NCBI RefSeq assembly: GCF_947623445.1
Contig: NC_135244.1
Location: 5,642,001-5,706,000, forward strand
Reading direction: 5' to 3'
DNA: 64,000 nt
From: Clavelina lepadiformis
Taxonomy: Eukaryota; Chordata; Ascidiacea; Aplousobranchia; Clavelinidae
Numbering within the stretch: position 1 is the first letter of the stretch; each line of letters begins with the position of its first letter. The notes beneath the pieces are model-generated. The model worked only from the letters and a program-made list of their open reading frames with translations. It was not told the origin of the DNA and did no database searches. Positions 52,452 through 64,000 of this stretch are shown here, one piece after another. Made by a program: the position numbers and the translations under genes.

Positions 52452-53485
52452 CCCTAGAATGCATAACAGGGGTCAAAATGACCCAAACGGTGCTATTCAT
52501 CATAACTGCTTAACACATATTGCGAATTAACTCCTGGTTTTTCTTGACTTTGTTAGCCTTTTATACTTATACATGATGAGAAAACGGTTGTTCTGTAAAA
52601 TTTTACCTTTGACAAGAAAAATGCATTTTTCATTAAATACCCCTAGAATGCATAACAGGGGTCATTTTGACCCGCAGCATGCATCACGATATAAGCATTG
52701 ACGAAGAAGACCCAAAAAAGAGGTCTGAGATCATCAGGTTTTATAACAAGACAAAGATTGGTTTTGACTTGGTTGACCAAATGGTTCAAACATATACTTG
52801 CAAACGACAAACCCGCCGATGGCCTCTAGTTCTCTTTTACAATCTGCTCGACATCGCAGCTCTAAATGCATATACCATATTCAGACAAGTATATCCTGAT
52901 TATCAGAGTGGACAAGGTTCAAAGCGACGAGGTTTCATAACAGATCTTGCTAACTGCCTCATTTTGCCCCACATGATGACAAAACAGAAAATTCCTCAAC
53001 TCCACAGAGCCACAAGAGAGGCTATGGTGAGATGTGGCTTAGCTTTTCGAAGTACATCCCTGCAAACAGCAAACACGTTGCAGAAGTGGAAGCGGTGTTC
53101 CTTATGTCCACACGCAAAGGATAAGAAAGTTAATTGCAAAATGTTGCTCAAGATGTTGCAGACCCGTGTGCCCAGAGCAGAGCGTGACCATGATCACATG
53201 CAGCAAATGCAGTGAATGAATTAGGCTAAGGGTTGTAATGTGAACTGTTCTGGACTTTTCTTTCATTTTCTCATCGACTTCTTTATACTGTTTTTCGTCG
53301 GTTGTTTCATTAAAATGCAGCAAAGACTCTAGATATGTCATCATAACGCCAATGGAAGAGACAAGGAAAGAACAAGAAGAAAAATATTCAATATCTTTAA
53401 AACAGAATTGCATGTAATAGCAATACGGGTCAAAATGACCCCTGTTATGCATTAGCGTAAGTTTTTTCGTGTATGCATTCTAGGG
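52452..53485 (+). mobile_element. Truncated piggyBac-type element (1034 bp)
   Basis: Flanked by TTAA at 52448-52451 and 53486-53489. Both ends begin CCCTAGAATGCATA. The block TGCATAACAGGGGTCA with GACC occurs terminally on the left, internally at about 52648-52680 after a second CCCTAGAATGCAT, and subterminally on the right (53427-53455). It carries a C-terminal transposase frame. Confidence 0.92.
52667..53215 (+). pseudogene. piggyBac transposase C-terminal fragment
   Basis: 182 codons opening next to the internal terminal repeat. IIRFYNKTKIGFDLVDQMV corresponds to the last catalytic-Asp region of the DDE fold (YN-x-x-K-x-G-x-D-x-x-D, here with F for the usual V/M). Then RRWPLVLFYNLLDIAALNAY follows, then a Cys-rich tail with CSLCPHAKDKKVNCKM, a remnant of the piggyBac zinc-binding C-terminus. 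The N-terminal two-thirds, including the first Asp residues, is absent. It cannot be an active transposase. Confidence 0.88.
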
Positions 53486-53710
53486 TTAACCGCTTTTCTG
53501 AACATTTTGGTCAATCTGTTCAATCAATGGGTTTCAAAGTTTGTGGTTGTAAGCTGAACGATGTAGTACCAGTATAAGTGAGTTGTGTATATACGATTGT
53601 GTGAGAGCATCAAACGACACCTAAATCTTAAATTGCGGGTTTAATCTATCGGATGTACAACAGGTAATCAGGTAAGGTATAGGTTTTCTGGACGCTTTGT
53701 AAGATTGGCA

Positions 53711-56700
53711 ATGCCAGTATCGTTTTTTATGGTCTTGTTTCTTTCAATTTGGATTTTATCTGAGGGTGAAAACCTAGAGGATCTTTCGTATGCTGTAGAA
53801 AGTGAAAACGGTGAAAACGATATGAGTGAATGGCAAGGTAAGCTAAATTTTATTAAACTTTTTTTTTCTCTATACACGCCCGGAAATATACATTTTATAT
53901 TCTACCGTATGGTTTGGTTTGCTATGAATTATTAAAACGGAAACAACGTAATATAAGATACAAGTGTTGTCACCTAAAACTTGTTGTATTGTTGAAACCC
54001 TTTTCTATGGAAACTAGGGCAATAGCTTTAAGACATCTCTTATGATCTGCTTTTGCATATTAAGGTGCCCGTTGTGGCCAATCCAGAAAAATTTCGCGTT
54101 CAATTAGATTTGACCCTCTGCTTGGTGAGAAAAGCATGAAATGAAACGAATAATGAAACGTGCTTACGTTGTCATGTCATTTACCTTCTATTAATCGCAT
54201 TTATAAGTCCATTCATTTTTCAAGTATAATTAATTAGCTTATGCAGTGTAATTGACATGTCATCTTATCTATTACATTTTCACGTCAAACGGTTGCATCA
54301 AGTTAGCTTTCAAAAAGGATCAAATTTCAAAAGCTGCGTTTGAGGCTTGAAACTGTCGCTTTGTTGCTGTGGGGGCTTTTGTTTTTATTTTGTCTTTAAA
54401 AGCAGCATAATTGTTGTTTCTTGTCTTGGCAACTGTTCTCAGCAAACAGTAATTGGTTTAAATTTTTTAATCTCTTCATCAGGAGTAAACCCTTTTTACG
54501 ATTGCCCGGAGTCTTGCTATTGCCGCTCCCTGGAACACGTTGATTGTAGTGAGGCTGATCTCGACGAAGTTCCACTTAATATCTCAAGGAGCACAATTTA
54601 CCTGATGCTCAATAAGAACAGGTTGGCAAATATTTTTTATTTTAACCAAAAAATGTCTATCACAGTAACAAAAGGACTAAACATACTTCGTCTAGTAAAT
54701 CTAAATTCACCTATAAGAGTCTGGAGTTTATCTCAGATGAATTCAGTTCAAGTGTGAGTTTGAGTCATTCTACAGTATTTCTCTCTTTATTCAGTTTTAT
54801 TGGAATATTTTTACTTTGTAGGTTACATGGGTTGTCATCAGACACTTTCTACAATTGTCCCCTGATTCGGACTTTAAACCTGCAGGACAACATGCTCTCG
54901 GATGATGGGATCTCGCCAGCCACATTTGCTCCCCTTCACGATCTCCGGCATCTCATCCTCTCCGACAATCGGTTCCTTTTTGTACCGGAGGGCTTGCCAA
55001 ATACGTTAATAACTCTGCATTTGTCAGGTGACGCAATTTTACTATTTTAGATAATCGTAATGATTTGGGTGTAATATGATGCATCTTGCGATAAAAACGT
55101 GTCGTTTTGACATATTATCGTAAAATCACTAACTAACTTAACATGATTGGAAAATGTTTGCAAAATCAGTTATAACGTAGGCTGGGTGGTGTTGCACGAA
55201 GGCTATATAGCTCGTAGCTTATTAGGCACTGGGGCATTTAAAATAATTTTTTAGGGCAATAAGTTACGTTTACTCCAACATTCATCGGTCACACAGTACC
55301 ATAATTAATTGTCGGCGCACGATATGTCTAAAGGCTGTTATAAACATAACTCAGCTTATCTGCTTCAAGTGTAGTGTCTATTGCGCAGTGTTTCGTCTTA
55401 ATAACTTTAATTTTAGTAACTTATAACTTTTTGTATCTCCCTTCGGGAGCCGCTGATAGAAATGAAAGGGCCATGACGTCTTATATGTTATCATTACAGT
55501 ATACTTGACCTCATATCGTAGGTCGTTTAAAACCAACTGGAAATTTTCGACCGGTAGGATTACAAAGCGATCAAGTTGCACTGACTATACAACATTTCCT
55601 TTGGTAATAAAAGAAAACAAAAATGATTTACAGAAAGATAATTTGGTAAATTTAAACATTTTCGACCTATTCACTCGACAGAGATCGCAATGTGCATCGT
55701 AGTCGAAGCTGCAGACTTCTTGGAAGTGTTTTTTATTGTTTGTTTTCTCAGCTGAAAAACTTTAAAACATTCGTCACCAGGTAATGCAATCAAGCAAATC
55801 GACCCGATCACTCTCGCCTGGAAGGGCCAGTTACGTCATCTGTACTTGCACGATAATCGCCTGACCAGACAGGGGATGAAACCCAAGATATTTGACGGAT
55901 TAACGCATCTGGAGGAAGTGACGTTGGCTAATAACAAATTTTCATCATTTCCGCCGATACCTGCTTCGGCAGAAGTTGTAAGTCTTTTAATTTATTTGTG
56001 TTACGTTATATGACTAAACTTTTGGTATCTTATTTCGGCTAAACCACGGTTAGTTTTAAAACTATACCGCGTAGTAATACCACGAAACCGCTTTTGCGTT
56101 CATTCGCTGGCAAGCCTAACCCGCGATCTACAAAATAGCTGTTTGAATTTGGGTTTAGAGTTTAGTTTAGAATTTGGGTTCTTAGAGCAAACCGCGGAAA
56201 AAATAGAAACTTTGTTAAACACACAGCTCTTGAATGTAGCGTATTCAACGCATTTCTCAATCATTGTTTAAGTCAGTGGTCGGCAGACTTTCATTACGAT
56301 AGCCCAAATTTTCACTTCATTAGTAAATGAAGGCCCAACGTTACATGCGAATTATACTTAATGCAGTAAATATTACTAGTTCACTAATAGTTTTAATGTG
56401 TTTTTCTGTTTTTCGCAGTAAACATTATTTTTTGAAACTATTAGGATAAGTTCAGTTAAATTTTAATCTAGTTACGTGCTTTCCACAGGTTTTAGCAATA
56501 TACGGTAACCTGAAATTAACAGACAGTTAGCAAATGAAAATACACCCACATCACTAATGTTTAGTTGTATTGCGGCCTAGAAACTATAAAAACGTACATT
56601 GGTTTGTGAGACTGCGGTTGAAGTTCCGCTAGCTGGATATAGCAGTCAGCGCCTAAGGTAGTGAAGGATTAGCGTTATAAATAAAAACAGGTTTGCATTC

Positions 56701-59700
56701 TCAATATGACGTAACAGTTAACGCTATGTGAGTGGGGGGTTACTGGTTGTGTTTTCCAGATGTTTACCGTTATGGCTGTAGTTAACCTTTAGTTAAGATG
56801 GAAAAAAACATCAAGAAGTGGATTGCTAGCGCTCCAAGTTAACCAGGCTAATAGAAAAAAGCTCTGAAATTATCACTCAGCCCACATTTACTTGATTACA
56901 GGATACAATATGCGGCCCATTATATTTTGCTTAAAGGCCCACATTTGGACCGCGGCCCACAGTTTGCCGACTACTGGTTTAAGTTGTGGTCGTTTTATTT
57001 GTTTCGTAAACTGTATTAGTCAACTAAACTTAAACATATCCGGAAATTCCGCAGTGGATTTCCGAGACATTTAAGCTCATTTTGTCAAACATCAACATTT
57101 TGAGCTCGGCAAAACCAATGTAGTCTGCCGAGCTGGAATATGGGCGTTGTGCCTGTTTGTTAACACGTAAAGTTATCGGTATGCGGTATCGCCGCTTACA
57201 TGTATACAGTATGTAGTTATCATTGTTTGTATGATTAACTAATATTTAGTCAAAAAGTTTCTACATTAACTAGGCTAATTTTAATGTTGTGTAAGTCCTA
57301 TGATAAATATCATAGATATCGGCAACTCTGAAGTAAAAACATCCACTATACATTAGGTGTTCAGCGAATAACAGTAGATATAAAAAAAATTTAGCCGGCA
57401 ATTTTTGATATAGGCCTACCATCTTATATACTATAGGCTTCCGCCGCTTTATAATTACTCCAACTTTTAAATTGTCGAGATTTTGACGCAATTCTTGTTT
57501 GCAGGTGTACTTGCAGAACAATAGCATTGTTGCCATACCGGAAGGAAGTTTCAGACGACGTCGAAACATACGCGTACTTTTTCTGCAAAAGAATAATATT
57601 TCCGACGAAGGTTTGCGAAAGAAATCATTTGTGGGTTTGCAAAGGCAAGCGATTTGCAGTCGTTACAACCTCTCGAACGTTTACTTACATGTTAGTTTCA
57701 AGAATAACAATTTTTCTTTTTTTAACTTAGGATTGAATATTTAGACCTGTCGGACAATAATTTGACAACAGTGCCAGATAATCTTCCAAAAAAATTAAAA
57801 CGACTTCATCTGGAACGAAACAAAATCTCCAATCTTAGCGCTGCTGCAATGAAAAGACTGAGCGTGAGCAATCCTATTTTTTATCACAACGCTTTGCCGT
57901 TCAATAAATACAAGTTAAATTGCCAAAGTTTTTGCCCTGTTTTGTCACCACAGACGTTTTAGGAACTTTGATTTATTTTGACGTTTTTTTTTTGCTTCCA
58001 AATTGCATAATCAAAATCCGTAAAGCGCAGTACAAATATAACAGTTTAAATTTGCTAAAGAATAGGTATGGTATTTAAGGATGTAACCTGTATCCTTTTC
58101 AAAATTAAGGCATTTCGTTTTTGGCCTAAATGGTTAAATAGCCTTCGTCAAATGTATTTGAAAACCGTCAATGAGTCAATAGGCTTGACGTCTGACCGGA
58201 CTGCAAAGCTTGCAAAAATATCCAGATTGACGTTCATTTCAGCTAGTTGGTCGGATATATTTCTACGATCCCTTTTTACTATACTTTTTCGCGGTTAGGC
58301 AATACTTTGAAGTAAATGTTCGGCATATTTGTCTAATTCCATCTGCATTGCAGCGTGAATGTTATCTCAAAGTTAAATTTAACATCACAGAGTATTTTAC
58401 TTTATGGTGATAAATCTCCCGATTTTCATTTTCTAGAAAGTTGAATATTTGATCCTCCATCATAACAGCATAGCATCAAGCCACATCGAAAACAATGCGT
58501 TCGGTTATTTAAAGCATCTCCACACCCTGCATATGTTCGACAACAAACTTCAGGAAATTCCGAGCAATTTACCATTCAGGTTAACCAAAGTCCCTATAAA
58601 AACAATTCTTGTTGGTCTGATCTATAGATTCTATAGAGATAATGTGTATTATTTTTATTCTTGATATTCCTTCTAGCATAATTATTGAATAAGGTTATGA
58701 AATGAATATTAGTTTGGATAGAATTTTTTTGAAACCATTTGCGTTTATTTCAAATAAAATTGTTTTGAAGCCTTCAAAGTTTGATACTTCTTCAAAATCA
58801 AATTCGTTCCATTGCTGCCAGTTCTTTTTCCAAAACGAAAAATTTGAAGCAACTTGACTTGCGTTATAATGAACTGACTAACCGAAGGATAGCGCGTGGA
58901 GCGTTGAGACAGCTCAGCAGTCTTACCATGATCGATTTTACAGGCAACAAGTTACGTGCGGTTCCTGTTTTGCCAAAGTAAGAATAATATGATTTCGTAC
59001 GTTGTACTTTGGTCACTCAAAATACAGCATAGTGTCACATAATACATCCGGTAAATTATTTTTTCTTTTTTGCAAGTCCTAATTTAAATATGTTGCCAAG
59101 ACTTCTTGTTGCTTCACGACATTGCACTTTTTTGTTTGTTTAGGAATGTTTCAATTCTGTTGCTGGCGGCTAACTTCATAAAAAAAATCCCACCAAATTC
59201 GCTTGCGAGAATGCCTCGTTTGCGACACCTTGCGCTGGGTAACAATGACTTAAACAACGACGGAATACCGCTCTATGCATTCCGTAACAGTGGAGATATG
59301 CAGGTAAAAAATCTGGTTATTATAGCTAAAGTGCTATGGTTTTTGATAAAGTAATAATAAAAATCTCGTTTAAGTAAACTAAAGAATAACTTTTGGATAA
59401 TGGCTCTAGATACTGTACAATGAAAGTTCACCTACATCAGTGGTTCCCAAAGTGGGCGCCAGCGCCCCCTTGGGGGCGTTGGCGCCTCTCAAGGGGGCGC
59501 TGGCTACTAAATGGGCGATTGGGGGGCGCTAATAATAAAGTGGGCAGTAACAAGAACAGTGCCAAAGTAAACATTTGCGCTGTTTGTATAATAGTTTTAT
59601 GCTTCGATTTACTTATTTTACTTTCTTGTGTTCGGTTTCATAGTTTGAGAATTTTCGGTTAATCCTAAAATAAAATACATTTATTGGTCTCACTATTCTT

Positions 59701-62700
59701 ATTGTTATGTTAATAGACGAATTCCAACAGTATTGCGTCATAATAATCTTGCGTTTTTTCTCATGTTGCATATGCCAAAGGGTATTTTAGCCACGAGGAA
59801 GCTAGTGTGATTGTGAATAGCAATATTCTTAGATTTTAGTTAGTGAGCCGGTACCTAGGTATAGTTATTTTATTCAGTCATTAGAGTGCTAAATAATGAA
59901 TTCAGTCAAACGAAAATGCAGGCAATACAGTTCAAGTTATCTCCAGTATGGATTTATTCCAGCCCCAAATTCCGAATCACAGCCAATGTGTTTGCTGTGC
60001 TCTAGTCTAAAGTGTTTTCTAATGAAGCGATGAAGCCGTCCAGACTTTCCGAGCATTTAACGAAAATTCACCCAGATAAAGTAGGCAAGAGTGCAACATT
60101 TTTTCAAATGCTCTGGGACAATTTCAAAAAACGGAAAACTGTTGGCACGATGTTTTCAAACCTTTTCTATACAAGTAATGATGGATAATGTGCGTCTTAC
60201 AATTTGTCTTTGATGCTTGCAAGAAAAGGCGCACACGATCGGCGAAGAATTGATCTTGCCATCAGTGAAGGAAGTTTTAGACACCGTTTTGCATCACAAG
60301 GCCTCTTCTACAGTTATTAAATCTATTCCTCTGAGTAACAATACTGTTCAGAGACTGGTGGATGAGATGGCCACCTATATAGAAGATAGCTTATGCAGCA
60401 TCATCAAGAATACAGGATTCAGTTTACAACTGGATGAGTCAACTTTTCCAGTAAATGAGTCTCTATTACTTGGGTATGTTCGTTTTGTGAATGATGGAGT
60501 TTTACATGAAGAGTTGGCAATAGTTTTAGCACTGGATTCAGATACTCGCGGTGAGACAGTATTTCAAGAAGTTAAAACATATCTCGAAAAAAACAAATTC
60601 CACTTACCAATATCATAGTGTGTGCAACTGACGGCGCCCCATCTATGATGGGCCGTTACCGTAGCTTCATGGCATTCCTAAAAGCAGCGAATCCAAACGT
60701 GCTTACAATTCATTGTGTGATTCATCGGCAGCATTTGGTGGCCAAGAATATCAGTGGTCGTCTTAACCTCTCATTGACGACTGTCATCAAGGCAGTAAAT
60801 AAGATTAAAGCTCATGGACTTAACACACGCTTGTTTAAGCAATTGTGTAAAGAGAACAACGAGGCCCTTGAGCGCTTACTTCTACACACGGGAGTAAGAT
60901 GGCTCTCCAAGGGAAGCTGCCTTGCACGATTTTACACACTGATAGATACTGTTGTGGAATTCTTTGAAAGCTGTCACCCTGGCCTTGCCAAAGAAATTAT
61001 TGCTATGAAATGATATCGCATACTTGTCAGATATATTTTCCAAATTTAACGAATTGAACCTATTCCTTCAGGGTAACGAGGTAAATCGAATCAAGGTAAA
61101 ATCAGCACTGTGTGGATTCAAAAATAAGCTTGCGTTGTATGGGCGAAATTTAGCTAGACGCAATTCTTCCAGTTTTCCAGCTTGCAACAACTTGATATCA
61201 GCGACAAAGGTATTTCTAATGTTGATGTTGAGACATACAGCAAGTATATTCAGGAATTGCATGAAGACATGGAAGTTCGGTTTCAGGATGTAATACAATT
61301 GGAGATTCCTGACTGGATAATCGACCAATTCATTGATATTTCCGAGCAACGGATTCTTGCAAAATGATTTTGAACTCAAACCAAAATTCCGTATCTCGTA
61401 TCAATCATTTTGGCTGCAACGCGAAATTAAAGTGAAATATCCTCACATGTGGGACTGGGTAAAAAATTTTTTCAATGCATTTCCCAGCTCATACTTATTA
61501 GAGCGTACGTTCAGTGCCGTCACAATGCTTCTGGACAACAGAAGAAACCGCCTGGACATAGTGAGACGAGGAGATTTACGATTGTTATGTAACAACATGT
61601 TTATGATGTAACAAAAGCTTTGTTTGACTTGAATGGTGGATGATGTAATAATCCCTGCTATCTAGTTTTGATGGCTGGAGCTAGGCTTGTAAACGTTCAA
61701 TTTGTTTGCATATCGATGTAGTTATTAAGAAAAGCGATTACACAGTTCGAAAGAGGAATGTCCTGCCGTGTCAGAAATGTTTTAGTTGTCAAAATTGACC
61801 CATCGTACGTCGAGTAATTGTAAAAATTTCAGGCTAATTTTAGTGCTGGTTTTGCAAGCGTGAATGTGCTTTTTCCTTGCTTCTCGAATGGATAGTAAAT
61901 TTGTTGTTACTTTTTTGTTAAATGGGCGTTTGATAGTCAGTAAGTTGTTCAGGGGGGCGTTATCGGAAAAAAGTTTGGGAAACACTGACCTACATGCATA
62001 AATTGAGGTAATTTTTTGGGTAATTAATTGGGTAGCCTACAACACTGTATTCAATACTGCATTGTTTTTAAAAACATTTATCTATTCTACATAGATGCAA
62101 TTTCTTGATCACTTCGGGCAGTTCCAGCAACTATTTCTCTTATGATGTTTTAATTATCTTGGTCTAAGTTAGATCTTGGTTAATGTTTGCAGGTTTTGGA
62201 TTTAAGCGGAAATTATTTGACTTCTGTTCCGAAATATCTTCCCGTTAATCTAGAACATCTTTATCTACAAGAGAATATGATCGAAAGTATACCAAGAAAT
62301 ACCTTCTTTTCTTGTCTGAAGCTTAAAGGTTCGTACAGGGAGGTCACCAACGTTTCTGCACAAAAAGCCAAATAGACCAACTTCATTGATATGCCAATCG
62401 TCATCAGAATACAAAATTATTTTAGTTGACTATTATTTTGCCGAGAAATTAATTTCCTAATTTATTTTTTTAATTAAAAGCAATCCACCTGCAAGACAAT
62501 CAATTGCTGCCTGAAACTGTGTCGAAAGCAGCATTTACTCCCTTGCGATTCCTTCAGAGAATTGACGTCACCTGGCGTAGGCGAAGACCTGATGAGGTTT
62601 TTTATGACATGGATTCTTCTTCAAGAAGACGGAGGTCTCTGTCATCAACACGGAGAATTTTATGTGATAACGGGTGGTATAACGACGAATGCGCGAGAGT

Positions 62701-62749
62701 GACCTCAGAACCCTGCTTGAGCGGCAAGATTATGGTGCACCCACGATAA
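53711..62749 (+). CDS. PODN: Podocan-like small leucine-rich repeat proteoglycan
   Basis: Secreted extracellular-matrix LRR protein. Exons 53711-53837, 54483-54621, 54822-55027, 55781-55977, 57505-57644, 57731-57863, 58437-58579, 58780-58977, 59144-59303, 62193-62328 and 62481-62749 sum to 1848 nt (615 aa plus stop; human podocan is about 613), all phases consistent. Signal peptide MPVSFFMVLFLSIWILSEG, an acidic segment, a Cys cap CPESCYCRSLEHVDC typical of SLRP N-termini, then about 20 LRRs of alternating length (for example LRTLNLQDNML-like, LRHLYLHDNRL, IEYLDLSDNNL, LKQLDLRYNEL, LRHLALGNNDL, LEHLYLQENMI). A basic stretch SSSRRRRSLSS follows near the end, then a C-terminal Cys set (ILCDNGWYNDECARV, SEPC). 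Exon 5 uses a GC donor (AAAG/GCAAGC). Two introns hold hAT insertions. The symbol is by resemblance; a podocan-like 1 relationship is equally possible. Confidence 0.88.
56274..56976. mobile_element. Non-autonomous hAT element (703 bp) in a podocan intron
   Basis: CAGTGGTCGGCAGACTTTC faces CACAGTTTGCCGACTACTG, with perfect duplications GTTTAAGT (56266-56273, 56977-56984). Subterminal GGCCCA words occur on both sides. No coding. Confidence 0.92.
59438..61987 (+). mobile_element. hAT element with BED-finger transposase (2550 bp)
   Basis: CAGTGGTTCCCAAAGTGGGC faces AGTTTGGGAAACACTG, with perfect duplications ACCTACAT (59430-59437, 61988-61995). The left subterminal region is a GC-rich palindrome of GCGCCCCC / GGGGGCGC words; GGGGGGCG recurs near the right end. 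It lies in podocan intron 9 in the sense orientation. Confidence 0.95.
59896..61611 (+). pseudogene. ZBED5/SCAND3-like hAT transposase, broken
   Basis: Start MNSVKRKCRQYSSSYLQYGF, then a BED-type finger split by a frameshift (CLLC ... LSEHLTKIHPDK) at about 59990-60080. A stop follows near 60185. Then comes the core: KASSTVIKSIPLSNNTVQR, GFSLQLDESTFPVNESLLLG, CATDGAPSMMGR, VIHRQHLVAKN and TGVRWLSKGS, with a frame change at 60618, a stop at 61012 and further shifts near 61170 and 61370. The C-terminal hAT dimerisation motif ends it (FNAFPSSYLLERTFSAV, then NRLDIVRRGDLRLL). Most domains survive but at least four lesions disable it. Confidence 0.88.
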
Positions 62750-63686
62750 GGATGGTAACGCGATCTCTTACGTTTCCGTCATGTTTGTTGTGCAATATCT
62801 GAGACGTACGTTCGAAGAAATAGGATCAACGATGTATGCAGGTTGACAGGAGAATAGTCCTAAGATGAATTGGGACTTTAACGCACAAATACTAATTTCA
62901 ACCCTGTATGCATTTTTCTCAAGCAGCTTTCTGCAAAATCAAAACCATTTTATTAATTTTTTGAACATATTTGACCTTTGCTCGGAGATTAGACAATGCT
63001 GGAGGTGTTACGATATATCTTGTGCATACTGTTCTTCAAGGTGGCCACACATGTTCGGTTGTTGAAAGTGTGTGATACTTGTGCTCTTGTTGCTTTAATG
63101 CAGCTATCCTAGATGTTTTGAGCGTTTTTTTTTATTGTTGAAAGGTTATTTTATTACCGTACTTAATTGTATCAATACATGTTGTTTATATTTTGAACAC
63201 AACACCTGTTTCCGTCACTAAACTAAACCTTAAGTGAGTAAAAAACAAATTTCAAAGTAAAGACCGAACCTTAAACTGGTTATAACAGGACAAGTCTTTA
63301 ATGAAATATTATACCAAATTACTAACAGTTTTAAAAGCAAGATAACACGGAAAAAAACCTATGTTCATAAATACCGCGATATACAAAAGTCTAGTAATTT
63401 AAACAAGAAAACTTTTGTCCTCAAAAAGCATCCAGGTAAAATACGCAATAAATTAGAAGCATTGAAACCAATAAAAAGTAATTTCAAAATAATGCATCCA
63501 ATGACAATACTTCTAGCATCAATCTTTGGATAAGATTTCCTAGCTTAGTTAAAAATTTTCATAGCAAACATGCTTAACAAGCGCCCAGAAATGTCGCCAT
63601 CTGGATATACCAAAAATATCTGAAATATCGTAACAAATGAATTTTTAATAAAAAAAAGCAAAAAATTAAATGCAGTGTATTATGAT
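62750..63686. other. Convergent 3' interval, podocan and CLPP
   Basis: 3' UTRs of both genes, AT-rich. No gene or repeat recognised. Confidence 0.45.
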
Positions 63687-64000
63687 TCATTTTTCTTCAA
63701 AGGTTTTAACACCATGTTCTAACACATTATCAATTAATCCAAAGCTTTTGGCTTCATAAGGATCCATAAAATTGTCCCGATCTAATGCCGTTTCTGCACA
63801 CATATTAAAGACAACACATTACATTATCGACTGGAATTAAATCTGCAAAGGTCTAGAAGGGCTTAGTTTATTAAGCCAACACTTTGACTAAATATTTTAG
63901 GGAGCACAGAGACACTAAAGAGCTGAAATTAAGTTGGAAATATTATTTAAGTTCACAACTTCATTTCATTTATAACAAATAACTCACAAGAACTTGAAAG
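63687..64000 (-). CDS. CLPP: CLPP, mitochondrial ATP-dependent protease proteolytic subunit (3' end)
   Basis: Last coding exon at 63793-63687: ETALDRDNFMDPYEAKSFGL, then IDNVLEHGVKTFEEK and a TGA. This is the ClpP terminal segment (E-x-x-x-x-RD-x-FM-x-P-x-EA-x-x-FG-L-I-D). Minus-strand bases 64000-63988 read FQVL, matching the expected preceding QVI/L, so another exon continues beyond the window. The catalytic Ser/His/Asp lie outside. The splice between these two is odd: GT at 63987 and AG at 63795 leave the frame off by one base. The serine protease works with ClpX in the mitochondrial matrix. Confidence 0.85.

Overview
The window is animal nuclear DNA: AT-rich, with intron-dense genes (canonical GT-AG plus one GC-AG intron) and many DNA transposons. 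A cyclin D-binding Myb-like factor (DMTF1), a podocan-type small leucine-rich proteoglycan and a KDM3 demethylase together point to an invertebrate deuterostome. A tunicate is my best guess but is not proven. All calls rest on my own translation and splice-phase bookkeeping; no database search was possible.

Host genes from left to right: the 3' half of a KDM3/JMJD1 H3K9 demethylase (+, 1-2879); DMTF1 (-, 12555-6699, 18 coding exons, 825 codons, all phases consistent); PDHB, pyruvate dehydrogenase E1 beta (+, 23608-27175, 9 exons, 366 aa); UBE2N/Ubc13 (-, 33577-28328, 5 exons, 153 aa, with a 4.4 kb intron); PGS1, mitochondrial phosphatidylglycerophosphate synthase (+, 43172-44737, an intronless 521-aa frame); a podocan-like LRR protein (+, 53711-62749, 11 exons, 615 aa); and the 3' end of CLPP (-, 63687 to beyond the window). 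The genes are unrelated housekeeping, regulatory and matrix genes with no operon-like logic. KDM3/DMTF1, PDHB/UBE2N and podocan/CLPP are convergent pairs.

The rest is largely transposon-derived. A 5.28 kb THAP/P-type element (14186-19466) has perfect 8-bp target duplications but broken coding. A 719-bp relative at 22093-22811 shares its CATAGATATC terminus. A degenerate P-like locus at 36.2-39.0 kb has a catalytic transposase half on the minus strand and, convergent to it, a plus-strand C2H2-finger gene. A second copy of that finger gene sits alone inside a 1.8 kb element with about 380-bp inverted repeats (39972-41763). There is also a truncated piggyBac (52452-53485), a 2.55 kb BED-finger hAT inside a podocan intron (59438-61987), and at least six shorter hAT-type elements with exact 8-bp target duplications, two of them apparently nested (46608-47308). 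A three-copy dispersed repeat, a split tandem repeat, a nested palindrome and a four-fold GGTGCA motif cluster complete the picture. The long stretch 47309-52451 and several intergenic stretches show nothing I can name.
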